Positions 15,014 to 22,428 of a DNA stretch of 25,246 bases are shown here, in pieces (the first letter of the stretch is position 1; every line of letters begins with the position of its first letter). Under the pieces are notes generated by a model. It had not been told where the DNA came from. It saw nothing but the letters and a program-made list of their open reading frames with translations, and did no database searches. This DNA comes from a virus, in IMG/VR virus record IMGVR_UViG_3300025467_000068, positions 1 through 25,246 of that record, one strand, 5' to 3'. A program made the position numbers and the translations under genes.

Positions 15014-15041
15014 TTGATTTATTTTAAAATAATGCTATGAT
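15014..15041 (+). promoter_or_regulatory. Promoter P7 for the major tail protein
   Basis: TTGATT at 15014-15019, a 16-bp spacer and TGC-TATGAT at 15033-15041 make one of the most complete promoters in the window. The leader would be about 60 nt, the longest here. Confidence 0.6.
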
Positions 15042-15083
15042 TCTATATGAGGAAGCAAGTTGTCATCTAGTTTTATTACAAAT

Positions 15084-15104
15084 AAAATAAGGTGGTGAAA
15101 TAAA
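15084..15104 (+). promoter_or_regulatory. Strong ribosome binding leader of the major tail gene
   Basis: The 21 bp here are identical to those before the capsid gene (10739-10759), including AAGGTGGTGAAATAAA. ATG 15109 follows a few bases later. Confidence 0.75.
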
Positions 15105-15108
15105 AAAT

Positions 15109-15834
15109 ATGGCTACAAATACAAGAAACGTAATAGTTGGTGCAGCTCAGATTTTCGTCTCTAATAATGACGGAATCAATAGCCCACGCCCTACTACTAC
15201 ACCAAATGATATCAAAACTCTTCTAGGTACTTCAACAGGTACTTCAGCAGCAGCAGCACTCAATGGTAATGCATCATACCGCAACGTCGGTTTGACAAAC
15301 ACTGGTTTGGAACTTAACTATCAGCCAACATATGCTGAAGTTAAAGTTGATCAACTACTTGACGCAGCTAGACTTTTTAAGTCAGATATTAAAGTAGAAC
15401 TCAAGACAGAGCTTTCAGAAGCAACACTTGAAAACCTACAACTCGCATGGGGTCAAATGGATTCTTATTATAATGCAGCAGGCAGTGCAGTTGACGCTTT
15501 GAAACTTACAGATCCTATCACAGGTGAAGTCGGTGCAACTCTCAACATGGCAGCAGGTTCTCTTGGAGATGCTCCAGTAGAACGTGTTATTGTCGCTGTT
15601 GGTAATGCTCCATATGCAATCGGAGATGCAACACAAACTTATGCAGGACGCAATAAAGAGCGTATCTACATCGGTCGTCGTGCAGTTTCAATGGATGTTA
15701 CAATGCACTCTTTGAAGCGTGACGCAGCAACTGTATTCCCAGTTGCATTTCGTTTGCTCCCTGATGATTCTCAGGCATCATACGGTGGTTCTGAATACGG
15801 CGTCGTAATTGACCGTGTATGGGGAACAAACTAA
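15109..15834 (+). CDS. Major tail protein (tail tube subunit)
   Basis: This 241-residue protein has an immunogenic-looking N-terminal arm (about 1-65, including a Ser/Thr/Gly/Ala-rich stretch), then a beta-rich core with TYAEVKVDQLLDAARLFKSD and later RVIVAVGNAPYAIGD, and ends with a YGVVIDRVWGTN strand. Position after the terminator and before the chaperones, capsid-like codon use, its own promoter and the shared strong leader all indicate a high-copy tail-tube protein. It is followed by a strong terminator. Confidence 0.8.
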   Translation: MATNTRNVIVGAAQIFVSNNDGINSPRPTTTPNDIKTLLGTSTGTSAAAALNGNASYRNVGLTNTGLELNYQPTYAEVKVDQLLDAARLFKSDIKVELKTELSEATLENLQLAWGQMDSYYNAAGSAVDALKLTDPITGEVGATLNMAAGSLGDAPVERVIVAVGNAPYAIGDATQTYAGRNKERIYIGRRAVSMDVTMHSLKRDAATVFPVAFRLLPDDSQASYGGSEYGVVIDRVWGTN

Positions 15835-15867
15835 TCCCAGATTAGTATATAAAACTTAATATAGAAT

Positions 15868-15900
15868 TTCAAGCCCTCCGAGAAATCGGGGGGTCTTGAA
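15868..15900 (+). terminator. Strong hairpin terminator after the major tail gene
   Basis: TTCAAGCCCTCCG at 15868-15880 pairs with the sequence at 15887-15900, giving a 13-bp stem with one G-T pair, one bulged base and a 6-nt loop. ATTTG follows. The GC-rich stem stands out in this AT-rich DNA. Confidence 0.8.
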
Positions 15901-15920
15901 TTTGTATTACCTTATAATAT

Positions 15921-15929
15921 TGGTATAAT
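15921..15929 (+). promoter_or_regulatory. Promoter P8 (extended -10) for chaperones and tape measure
   Basis: TGG-TATAAT lies 20 bp after the terminator and 25 bp before the TTG start at 15955. AAAGGAG at 15941-15947 is the ribosome binding site. Confidence 0.6.
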
Positions 15930-15954
15930 TTAACTAACACAAAGGAGCTATAAA

Positions 15955-16290
15955 TTGGCAACAACAGTATATGATGTACTAGATATTGAATTAAGCGATG
16001 GATCAACTATCGAGCTTAAACCTCTGCCTATTAAACAATTAAGAAAATTTATGGAAATAATTAATGCTATGCAGGATGTAGAAGATGGTTCTGCCGATGC
16101 AGCAATGGAAATTTTTATTAAAGCAGCTATGATTTGCTTAAAATCTACAAGACCAGATCTTGCAGAAGATCAAGATAAGTTTGAAGAAATCATTGAAACT
16201 CCTACAATGATGAAAATCCTTGAGGTTGTCGGCGGTCTGAAACTAACAGACCCAAACCTTCTGGGAGCGGCTCTAGTTGGGACGAACTAG
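15955..16290 (+). CDS. Tail assembly chaperone, short form (gpG-like)
   Basis: Translation starts at TTG 15955, seven nt after AAAGGAG. The 111-residue protein is small and acidic, with a KPLPIKQLRKFMEIINAM segment at about 22-39 and helical remainder, like tail assembly chaperones that coat the tape measure before tube polymerisation. Most ribosomes would stop at TAG 16288-16290; a fraction slips at 16251-16257 into the next frame to make the longer form. Confidence 0.85.
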   Translation: MATTVYDVLDIELSDGSTIELKPLPIKQLRKFMEIINAMQDVEDGSADAAMEIFIKAAMICLKSTRPDLAEDQDKFEEIIETPTMMKILEVVGGLKLTDPNLLGAALVGTN

Positions 16291-16301
16291 ATCTACGCTC
16301 C
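16251..16301 (+). promoter_or_regulatory. Programmed -1 ribosomal frameshift signal
   Basis: The slippery heptamer C-CCA-AAC (16251-16257) is in the correct phase with the upstream frame. After a 6-nt spacer comes a two-part stem: GGAGCG (16264-16269) pairs with CGCTCC (16296-16301), and TCTAGTT (16272-16278) pairs with AACTAGA (16285-16291). This is a complete canonical signal. Confidence 0.9.
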
Positions 16302-16571
16302 TTAGAGTCTGAAGCTTTCTTGCTCGGTCATTGGAAAAACTTTGACGAGTTAGAATCTTCACTTTCTCTTGATGAACTAACAGCTTTGTTAGATTACTCA
16401 AGAAAAAAAGATCGTGAAGATAAAAAGTTTAGTGCAGCACTTCAGGGTGTTGAACTAGAAGAGGAAGTGGCAGTTTTGGATATTGCTGATCTAAAAGGAT
16501 ATGCAGCAAACCAAGAAGGTTTCGGTATAGGTCAGGGCTTAGGATTTATGTCTATAGGAGGTGAAGAGTAA
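16257..16571 (+). CDS. Tail assembly chaperone, frameshifted extension (gpT-like)
   Basis: This frame is open from 16224 to the TAA at 16569-16571 and is entered by the -1 slip, beginning with the codon at 16257. The fused product would have 101 residues of the first frame plus 104 of this one, 205 in all. The extension starts PSGSGSSWDELDLRSLESEA, then a helix-rich HWKNFDELESSLSLDEL and a DYSRKKDREDKK segment, and ends with Gly-rich sequence. An in-frame ATG at 16320 has no good ribosome binding site. The stop overlaps the tape measure start (TAATG). Such G/GT pairs are conserved in siphophages. Confidence 0.85.
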   Translation, partial: PSGSGSSWDELDLRSLESEAFLLGHWKNFDELESSLSLDELTALLDYSRKKDREDKKFSAALQGVELEEEVAVLDIADLKGYAANQEGFGIGQGLGFMSIGGEE

Positions 16572-19500
16572 TGGCAAATATTGAATTAAATATAGTTGCG
16601 TTAGGTGATTTTACATCTGTATCAGATCAAATAACAAAACTTAAAGCGCAAGTTGCTGCACTCAACACCTCATTAGCGGGAGCAACGGGAGCATCATTTG
16701 ATAAAGCTGCTAAAAGTGTAAATGCTTTATCAAACGAATTTAGTAATGCTCTAACAGCAAGTGGATCTTTTACAAAACAAACTGTACAACTTCAAACAGA
16801 AACAGAAAAGTTTGGCCAATCACTTCAAAAAGGAACTCTTGGTTTAACAAGTTATTATCAAATATTAACTAAGCAGCAGGGCGCAGCTACAGATTCAGTA
16901 AAAGCTTTAGCCGTAGAACAAACAAAGTTACAAAATTCTGTAATTATGGCAGATCCCTCTAAGCAGGGTTTCTATTCAGTTTTTACACCTAAAAGTATTG
17001 ATGCAGTTGCTAATGCTACAAAAATAGCTGCAAATGCACAAAATATTTATAATATTGCAATTAGGCAAGGCGCAAATGAATTAATTAACTGGGGTAAAAA
17101 TACTCAGTGGGCTGGTCGTCAGTTAACTGTTGGTCTCTCTATGCCAATGGTTTTATTTGCTCAACAAGCAGTATCTGCATTTAATAGCGTAAACACAGCA
17201 TTAACCCAATTTCAAAAAGTTTATGGAGAAGGACTTGTTCCTCCAAGCCAAAATTCAATTGATCAAATTTCTAAACAAGTTCTTGATTTAGGAAGAAATA
17301 TGGCAGCAACTTTGGGAATATCTCAAGAATTTACTGTTCAAGTTGCTTCGTCTTTTGCTGCAATGGGTAAAATGGGAACTGATCTTACAACAATGACAGA
17401 ACAGACAGATAGACTTGCAAAGTTAGGCAACTTAGATCAAAAAACTGCAACCACGGCAGTGATTGCTTTACAAAATGTTTATAAATTAAGTACAACACAG
17501 CTTGCTGATGCAGTAAATTATTTTGGAGCAATTCAGAAACAAACTTCTCTTTCTATGAACGACCTAGTTGATGCTGAAAGTAGAGTTGGTCCAATTATTG
17601 ATCAATTGGGCGGTAGTTATAAAGATACTGCTATTATGTTGCTTGCAATGAAGGAAGCTGGTGTTCCAGCAGCACAAGGCGCAAACGCACTTAAATCTGC
17701 TTTTGCATCAATTATTGCTCCAACCTCAGCAGCAACAAAAGAATTTCAAAAGTACGGAATTAACTTAGCTCAGATTAAAAATGCTGGCGGACCCGTTCAA
17801 ATGATTCAAGAGCTTCAAGGAGCGTTGCAAAATCTTAACCCATTAATTAAAGAACAACTTATTGAAAAATTATTTGGTAAATACCAGTTCTCTAGGGTTT
17901 CTGCATTGATTGATAACTTTGGAAAAGTTGGTTCACAAACTGCAAATGCTATGACAGTCGCTGCAGCATCGTCCGATCAAATTGCAAAGCTTGCAAATCA
18001 AGAAATTGCTCAAGCAACATCTTCTCCATCAGCTCAATGGACAAAAGCATTGAATACTTTTAAGGCAGATTTATACCCAGTTGGTCAAGAAATAATGAAA
18101 ATTGCTACAAAAGTACTTGAATTTGGAAACAAAATAGCAAACTTATTCCAAGGATTACCTGGACCAATAAAATTATTAATGGCAATATTTGCTGGAGTTA
18201 CCGTACTAGCTGGACCTATATTGATGTTAACTGGTTTAATGGCTAACTTTGTCGGTAATATTTTAAAGGGAGTGATTAATCTTAAAGATTTAGTAAGTGG
18301 TGGTAAAACAATGAGGCAGTTGTTTACTCCAGAAATTGTTGCAGCACAAAATGCAACAGATTTATTTGCTGCTGGACTTAAGGGCGATGTAGACCAGGTT
18401 CAACTTTTAACACAAGCTATTACTGATTTAACAGATAAGCTTGCAATAATGAAAGACCAAATGAATGTTGGCGCAGGAATTGAAGGACTTAAATCAGCAG
18501 TTGGTGCAACAGCACAAGTAGAAGCTGGGATATTTTCTCAAATGTCTATTCCAGGATTTGCAAGTGGTACAAATGGCGGAATAATAATTGGACCAGGAAC
18601 TGGAACATCAGATAGTATAGTCGCAAGAGTTTCAAATGGCGAAACAATTCTTACTGCACAACAAACAAAAGATAATTTAGCTGTTATTAATGCAATTGTA
18701 AATGGAAAGAAAATTCCAGGATTTAATGGCGGTAAAATGGGTGTTCCAAGCCGAACTGGTTTAACTGGACAATATATAGATCAATCACATATGGCAGGAA
18801 ACTTTGAGCCAGGTTCACCAGAGTATGATAATTTAATTGCAAATGATCCAGCATTAGCTTGGGCAGCAAAGCATGGATCTGTAAAGGTTACACCAGATCT
18901 TACTGCTGATACATCAAAATTGCTTAACTTAAAGTTAAGAGCAAATAAAGGCGGGGCAAGTATAGATGAATTTAGCAGAGGTTGGGACGAGGGTGGATCT
19001 GGTAAGTTTGTAGCTTCTGCAGGAAGACATGGTGCCGACATGTCAGATCCAGCGATGAGCCAGGCAGCAAAAGATTTTGATGATGCTGTAAAGCAAAGAG
19101 TAATTCAAGAAAGAAAGGCCAAAGAATTAGCTGCAGCAGCAGAAGGAAGAACTCTTGAAAAAGGAATTTTAGATGAAGACCTTCAAAAAGCTGTAAGGTC
19201 TGAAATTGATGCAAGAAAAAATTCAGAAGGTGCTGAAGGTAAATTTGCCGCATCTCTTGACAAAGCTTCAAAATCAATAGGCGAAATTCGTGCAAATGCT
19301 GGAACAAAAGCAATAAAAGAAGGGCTAGACTCTGGTGTATTAACAAGACAAAATCTTGATGGATCGGGAGAGGGATTAAATGTAAGGTTTGCCGACCAAG
19401 CAACATATGGAACAAGTGCTGTTGGTCAAGTTAGGGCAAATGGTAGAGTTGCAAATGCTTCTATGGCAGGAGATGGTAGCTATATTACAGGTGCTGGTAA

Positions 19501-21883
19501 AACTGCTGGAAAAAATGCTTTATCTTCATTTGAAAAATCATTTGCAGAAGGACTTAATGAAGCTTCAAGATCTGCTTCACCTTCAAAAGAAACTCAGCAA
19601 GCAACAAAAAATATAGTTGATGGCGTTGTTACACAAATTGAAAAATCTCAATCAGATATAGAATCAGCAATGCAAAATACTATGACTGAATCTGTATCAA
19701 AAGCAAATGAAGCTGTTCAAGCAGAACAAATGCAACTTCCATTATCTTCATTCCAAACACCAGATCTTACGCCTCAGATTGGTCCAAGAATGGCAAACGG
19801 AGGCTTCTATTCTGGAGAAATTGCTCCAGGAATTATGGGTGAAGAAGAATCATCAAGAATATCATCAAGACTTGACACTGCAAGACAAAAACTTTCTAAT
19901 ATTACAGAAAGAGTTACTGACAAATTTAAAAAAGAAGATGGAAAGTTGAATGCTGGAGCAAAAGCTGGTATAGGAACCGCATTGATGATGGGCGGACAGA
20001 TGCTAGGAAACTCTTTGCCAAAAGGAAGCGTTGCTGGACAAGCAGTAAATAATATGTCAAGTTACGCTGGAATGGGAATGATGTTCGGTCCTTATGGAGC
20101 AGCTGCTGGAGCAGCTATCGGTGGCATAATGACTGTATTTAATATAATGAAACAGCATGCAGCAGAAGCAGCAAAAGCATGGACTGATGCTACAACAACA
20201 TCTCAAGCAGACTTATCAATATTTGGAAGCACTGTTGCAAATACATCTATTTCTACAAAAAATATGGTCGGTGAAACAGCAACATTAACTACAACATCAA
20301 ATACAGCAGCTTCCAGCATTTCAAATCTGGGTGGTGCAATAAGCAACCTTTCGCCACACATTGATGCAATGGTTAAAGCAATTGGAGATTTGCCTACAGG
20401 AGACCCGTTAGGCGACCTTGTAAAAGCAATTAAAAAAGATCCAAATTACACAACATCGGGCGTTACTGGAGAAATAAGAAAAAGCGTACAAAATGCAATT
20501 TCAACTGGAGGATTAAAACCAGAAGATTCTAAAAGTTATGTTTTTGCAGCGTTAAAAGCAGCAGGACGATCTTCAGATTTTGGCACTGTGTGGAAAGAAG
20601 TATCAAAAGCAATAGGATTTAGTGAAAAGACTGGAAAAGCTAATACTGCAAAAGCAACAACATCGTCTCTTGATTATTTAAGTAGAAACAAAGCAAACGA
20701 TAATGCAAATGGGCCAGAAGGTTTTCAGCAAGCGGACGCAGGGAGCCTAGCAGGACAATTTACTCCAAAAGCATATAAAGATCTGCAAGGAAATGCTAAA
20801 GCTTTAGCAGATCAAATGAAAAATCTTTATGCAGAAGTTTCTAACGGCTCTTTGTCTTTTGCAGAAGCAGATCAAAGAATAAAGGGTATGTCACAGTCAG
20901 CAAACGACACTGGTGTAAACCTAGTAGCGTTAGAACAATCAATTATTGGAACTGGAACTTCTGATGATATAAAAAGACTTCACGATATTGAATCAATGAT
21001 TAAGGCTGCTGGCCCAGCAGCAAAGCTTTCTGCATCTGAAATTACAAAATATCAAACAGTTTTAAATGTAAAGAACCAAGCAGACCTAGTAACTTGGGGA
21101 AAGAAAATGGGTATCATTGCTGGTAACGCAACGGGTGCTCAAATTACAGCAGCTATGACAAAAGTTGTTGACGCTTATTATAATTCTCCAGAGTATAAAA
21201 AAGCTATGGATGCTGCAAACATTTCTCTTACTGGACCTCAGTCTGGCGGGAACTTAGGCGGAGGAACGCCAGCTCCTTTTGTACCAACAGCACAAGAAAA
21301 AGGTTTGCAAAAACAGCTTGAAGGAATGTTGTCTACACAAAATGCACAATTAAAAATAGTTAAAGATCAACTTTCAATACAACAAAAAGTTTCTCAAGAA
21401 CTTAAAGCTCAAATGCAATATCAACAACAAATAAATGGCTTGCAAAATGATGCAAGAACTGCTATGATTAGTGGTGACTATTTGCAAGCAGCTACTATTA
21501 AGCAACAAATATCTGGCGCAAAAGTAGATTTTAATGCTACATCTGTTGCTGCAAAAATGCAAGATCAGATAGATAAAATGCAGCCAAATGCAGATGCAAT
21601 TAATCAAGCGTTGTCAGACCTTAAAGATTTGATTGGCAATAGTAAAACAGTTGTTCCAGCATCAATATTAGCTGCTACAAAATTGGGTACAGTAAGAGCA
21701 CAATCAGTGTCTGCTGGTATTGCAAATGGTGCACCAACTGTAAGCACTATAATTAACGTTACTGGAACGGTAGATTCAACATCAACAACATCTTCTCATC
21801 CAACAACATCAACAAGTACAAAAATTATAAAAGGTGGATCTAAAATTAAATCGGGATCAACAATAAAAGCGGGGGCTAAATAA
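16571..21883 (+). CDS. Tape measure protein
   Basis: This 1770-residue protein is the longest gene and sits just after the frameshifted chaperones, as tape measures do. The N-terminal 500 residues are helical and contain the TP901-type core (VQVASSFAAMGKMGTDLTTM near 255-275 and a GVPAAQGANALKSAFASI segment). A hydrophobic region lies at about 529-565 and a second, Gly/Ala-rich one, at about 1170-1190. GPGTGTSDSIVARVSNGETI at about 670-690 and SASPSKETQQ near 1000 are common tape-measure motifs. A coiled coil near 1577-1625 and a Ser/Thr/Lys-rich tail close the protein. At about 1.5 angstroms per residue the tail would be about 260 nm. Confidence 0.96.
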   Translation: MANIELNIVALGDFTSVSDQITKLKAQVAALNTSLAGATGASFDKAAKSVNALSNEFSNALTASGSFTKQTVQLQTETEKFGQSLQKGTLGLTSYYQILTKQQGAATDSVKALAVEQTKLQNSVIMADPSKQGFYSVFTPKSIDAVANATKIAANAQNIYNIAIRQGANELINWGKNTQWAGRQLTVGLSMPMVLFAQQAVSAFNSVNTALTQFQKVYGEGLVPPSQNSIDQISKQVLDLGRNMAATLGISQEFTVQVASSFAAMGKMGTDLTTMTEQTDRLAKLGNLDQKTATTAVIALQNVYKLSTTQLADAVNYFGAIQKQTSLSMNDLVDAESRVGPIIDQLGGSYKDTAIMLLAMKEAGVPAAQGANALKSAFASIIAPTSAATKEFQKYGINLAQIKNAGGPVQMIQELQGALQNLNPLIKEQLIEKLFGKYQFSRVSALIDNFGKVGSQTANAMTVAAASSDQIAKLANQEIAQATSSPSAQWTKALNTFKADLYPVGQEIMKIATKVLEFGNKIANLFQGLPGPIKLLMAIFAGVTVLAGPILMLTGLMANFVGNILKGVINLKDLVSGGKTMRQLFTPEIVAAQNATDLFAAGLKGDVDQVQLLTQAITDLTDKLAIMKDQMNVGAGIEGLKSAVGATAQVEAGIFSQMSIPGFASGTNGGIIIGPGTGTSDSIVARVSNGETILTAQQTKDNLAVINAIVNGKKIPGFNGGKMGVPSRTGLTGQYIDQSHMAGNFEPGSPEYDNLIANDPALAWAAKHGSVKVTPDLTADTSKLLNLKLRANKGGASIDEFSRGWDEGGSGKFVASAGRHGADMSDPAMSQAAKDFDDAVKQRVIQERKAKELAAAAEGRTLEKGILDEDLQKAVRSEIDARKNSEGAEGKFAASLDKASKSIGEIRANAGTKAIKEGLDSGVLTRQNLDGSGEGLNVRFADQATYGTSAVGQVRANGRVANASMAGDGSYITGAGKTAGKNALSSFEKSFAEGLNEASRSASPSKETQQATKNIVDGVVTQIEKSQSDIESAMQNTMTESVSKANEAVQAEQMQLPLSSFQTPDLTPQIGPRMANGGFYSGEIAPGIMGEEESSRISSRLDTARQKLSNITERVTDKFKKEDGKLNAGAKAGIGTALMMGGQMLGNSLPKGSVAGQAVNNMSSYAGMGMMFGPYGAAAGAAIGGIMTVFNIMKQHAAEAAKAWTDATTTSQADLSIFGSTVANTSISTKNMVGETATLTTTSNTAASSISNLGGAISNLSPHIDAMVKAIGDLPTGDPLGDLVKAIKKDPNYTTSGVTGEIRKSVQNAISTGGLKPEDSKSYVFAALKAAGRSSDFGTVWKEVSKAIGFSEKTGKANTAKATTSSLDYLSRNKANDNANGPEGFQQADAGSLAGQFTPKAYKDLQGNAKALADQMKNLYAEVSNGSLSFAEADQRIKGMSQSANDTGVNLVALEQSIIGTGTSDDIKRLHDIESMIKAAGPAAKLSASEITKYQTVLNVKNQADLVTWGKKMGIIAGNATGAQITAAMTKVVDAYYNSPEYKKAMDAANISLTGPQSGGNLGGGTPAPFVPTAQEKGLQKQLEGMLSTQNAQLKIVKDQLSIQQKVSQELKAQMQYQQQINGLQNDARTAMISGDYLQAATIKQQISGAKVDFNATSVAAKMQDQIDKMQPNADAINQALSDLKDLIGNSKTVVPASILAATKLGTVRAQSVSAGIANGAPTVSTIINVTGTVDSTSTTSSHPTTSTSTKIIKGGSKIKSGSTIKAGAK

Positions 21884-22428
21884 TGACATATCAAATTGCA
21901 CAAGGAGTTGATGTATCTCTTGATGGTGTAACATGGTATCCATTAACAGACCATAATCGCCAACCAATAAATATTACATATACTCTTGTTGAGCAGGCAG
22001 ATAGAATGGCAAATGGAACTATGAGAAAATATGTAATTGCCAGAAAGTTTACACACAAGATTGACTGGAAAGATGTTCCAACATACGACCCATATCTTGT
22101 TGATTACAATGGGGCGGGTGGTACTTCACACGGCCCCGCTTGGATAAAAGCTTTTTATGAAGGTAATTATAATAACCCAATATATGTAAGGTTTATATTT
22201 GCACAGCAGCAACCAACAGTAAATGGTTTACCTGTAGACGGAACTTATACATCTTCAAAACAAAACCCCAGCGGTGTTAACCCAACGACTGGAAATCCTT
22301 GGAACGTATATCAAGCTTTTATGACAACATTTACTTATGACGTAACAAAAAGAATGCGTGGAAATGCTGCAACTGCTGGAGTAGGGTATGACCACGTTGA
22401 TTTGTCTATAGAATTTACGGAGGTATAA
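21883..22428 (+). CDS. Small tail protein, possible distal tail component
   Basis: This 181-residue, beta-rich protein lies directly after the tape measure, in the usual place of a distal tail (Dit-like) subunit. Its N-terminus (VDVSLDGVTWYPL) and an IARKFTHKIDWKDVPTYDP segment at about 51-69 are notable, and a VDLSIEFTEV strand ends the protein. It has no family motif I can name. Both ends overlap neighbours (TAATG), and it carries the next gene's ribosome binding site (GGAGG). Confidence 0.55.
   Translation: MTYQIAQGVDVSLDGVTWYPLTDHNRQPINITYTLVEQADRMANGTMRKYVIARKFTHKIDWKDVPTYDPYLVDYNGAGGTSHGPAWIKAFYEGNYNNPIYVRFIFAQQQPTVNGLPVDGTYTSSKQNPSGVNPTTGNPWNVYQAFMTTFTYDVTKRMRGNAATAGVGYDHVDLSIEFTEV

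Noticed and set aside
15047-15070. Seven-codon leader peptide in front of the major tail gene
   Set aside because: The ATG lies at the predicted transcription start just after the -10 element, but the sequence has no attenuator structure and such a short frame is expected by chance.
16320-16571. Independent 83-residue gene starting at ATG 16320
   Set aside because: No ribosome binding site is present, the frame is open upstream to 16224, and a complete frameshift signal connects it to the preceding chaperone frame.
18781-19616. Open frames on the opposite strand and in other phases within the tape measure gene
   Set aside because: They are rich in Leu, His and Phe, have no ribosome binding sites, and mirror the coding bias of the real gene. 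The same applies to the other minus-strand open frames in the window.
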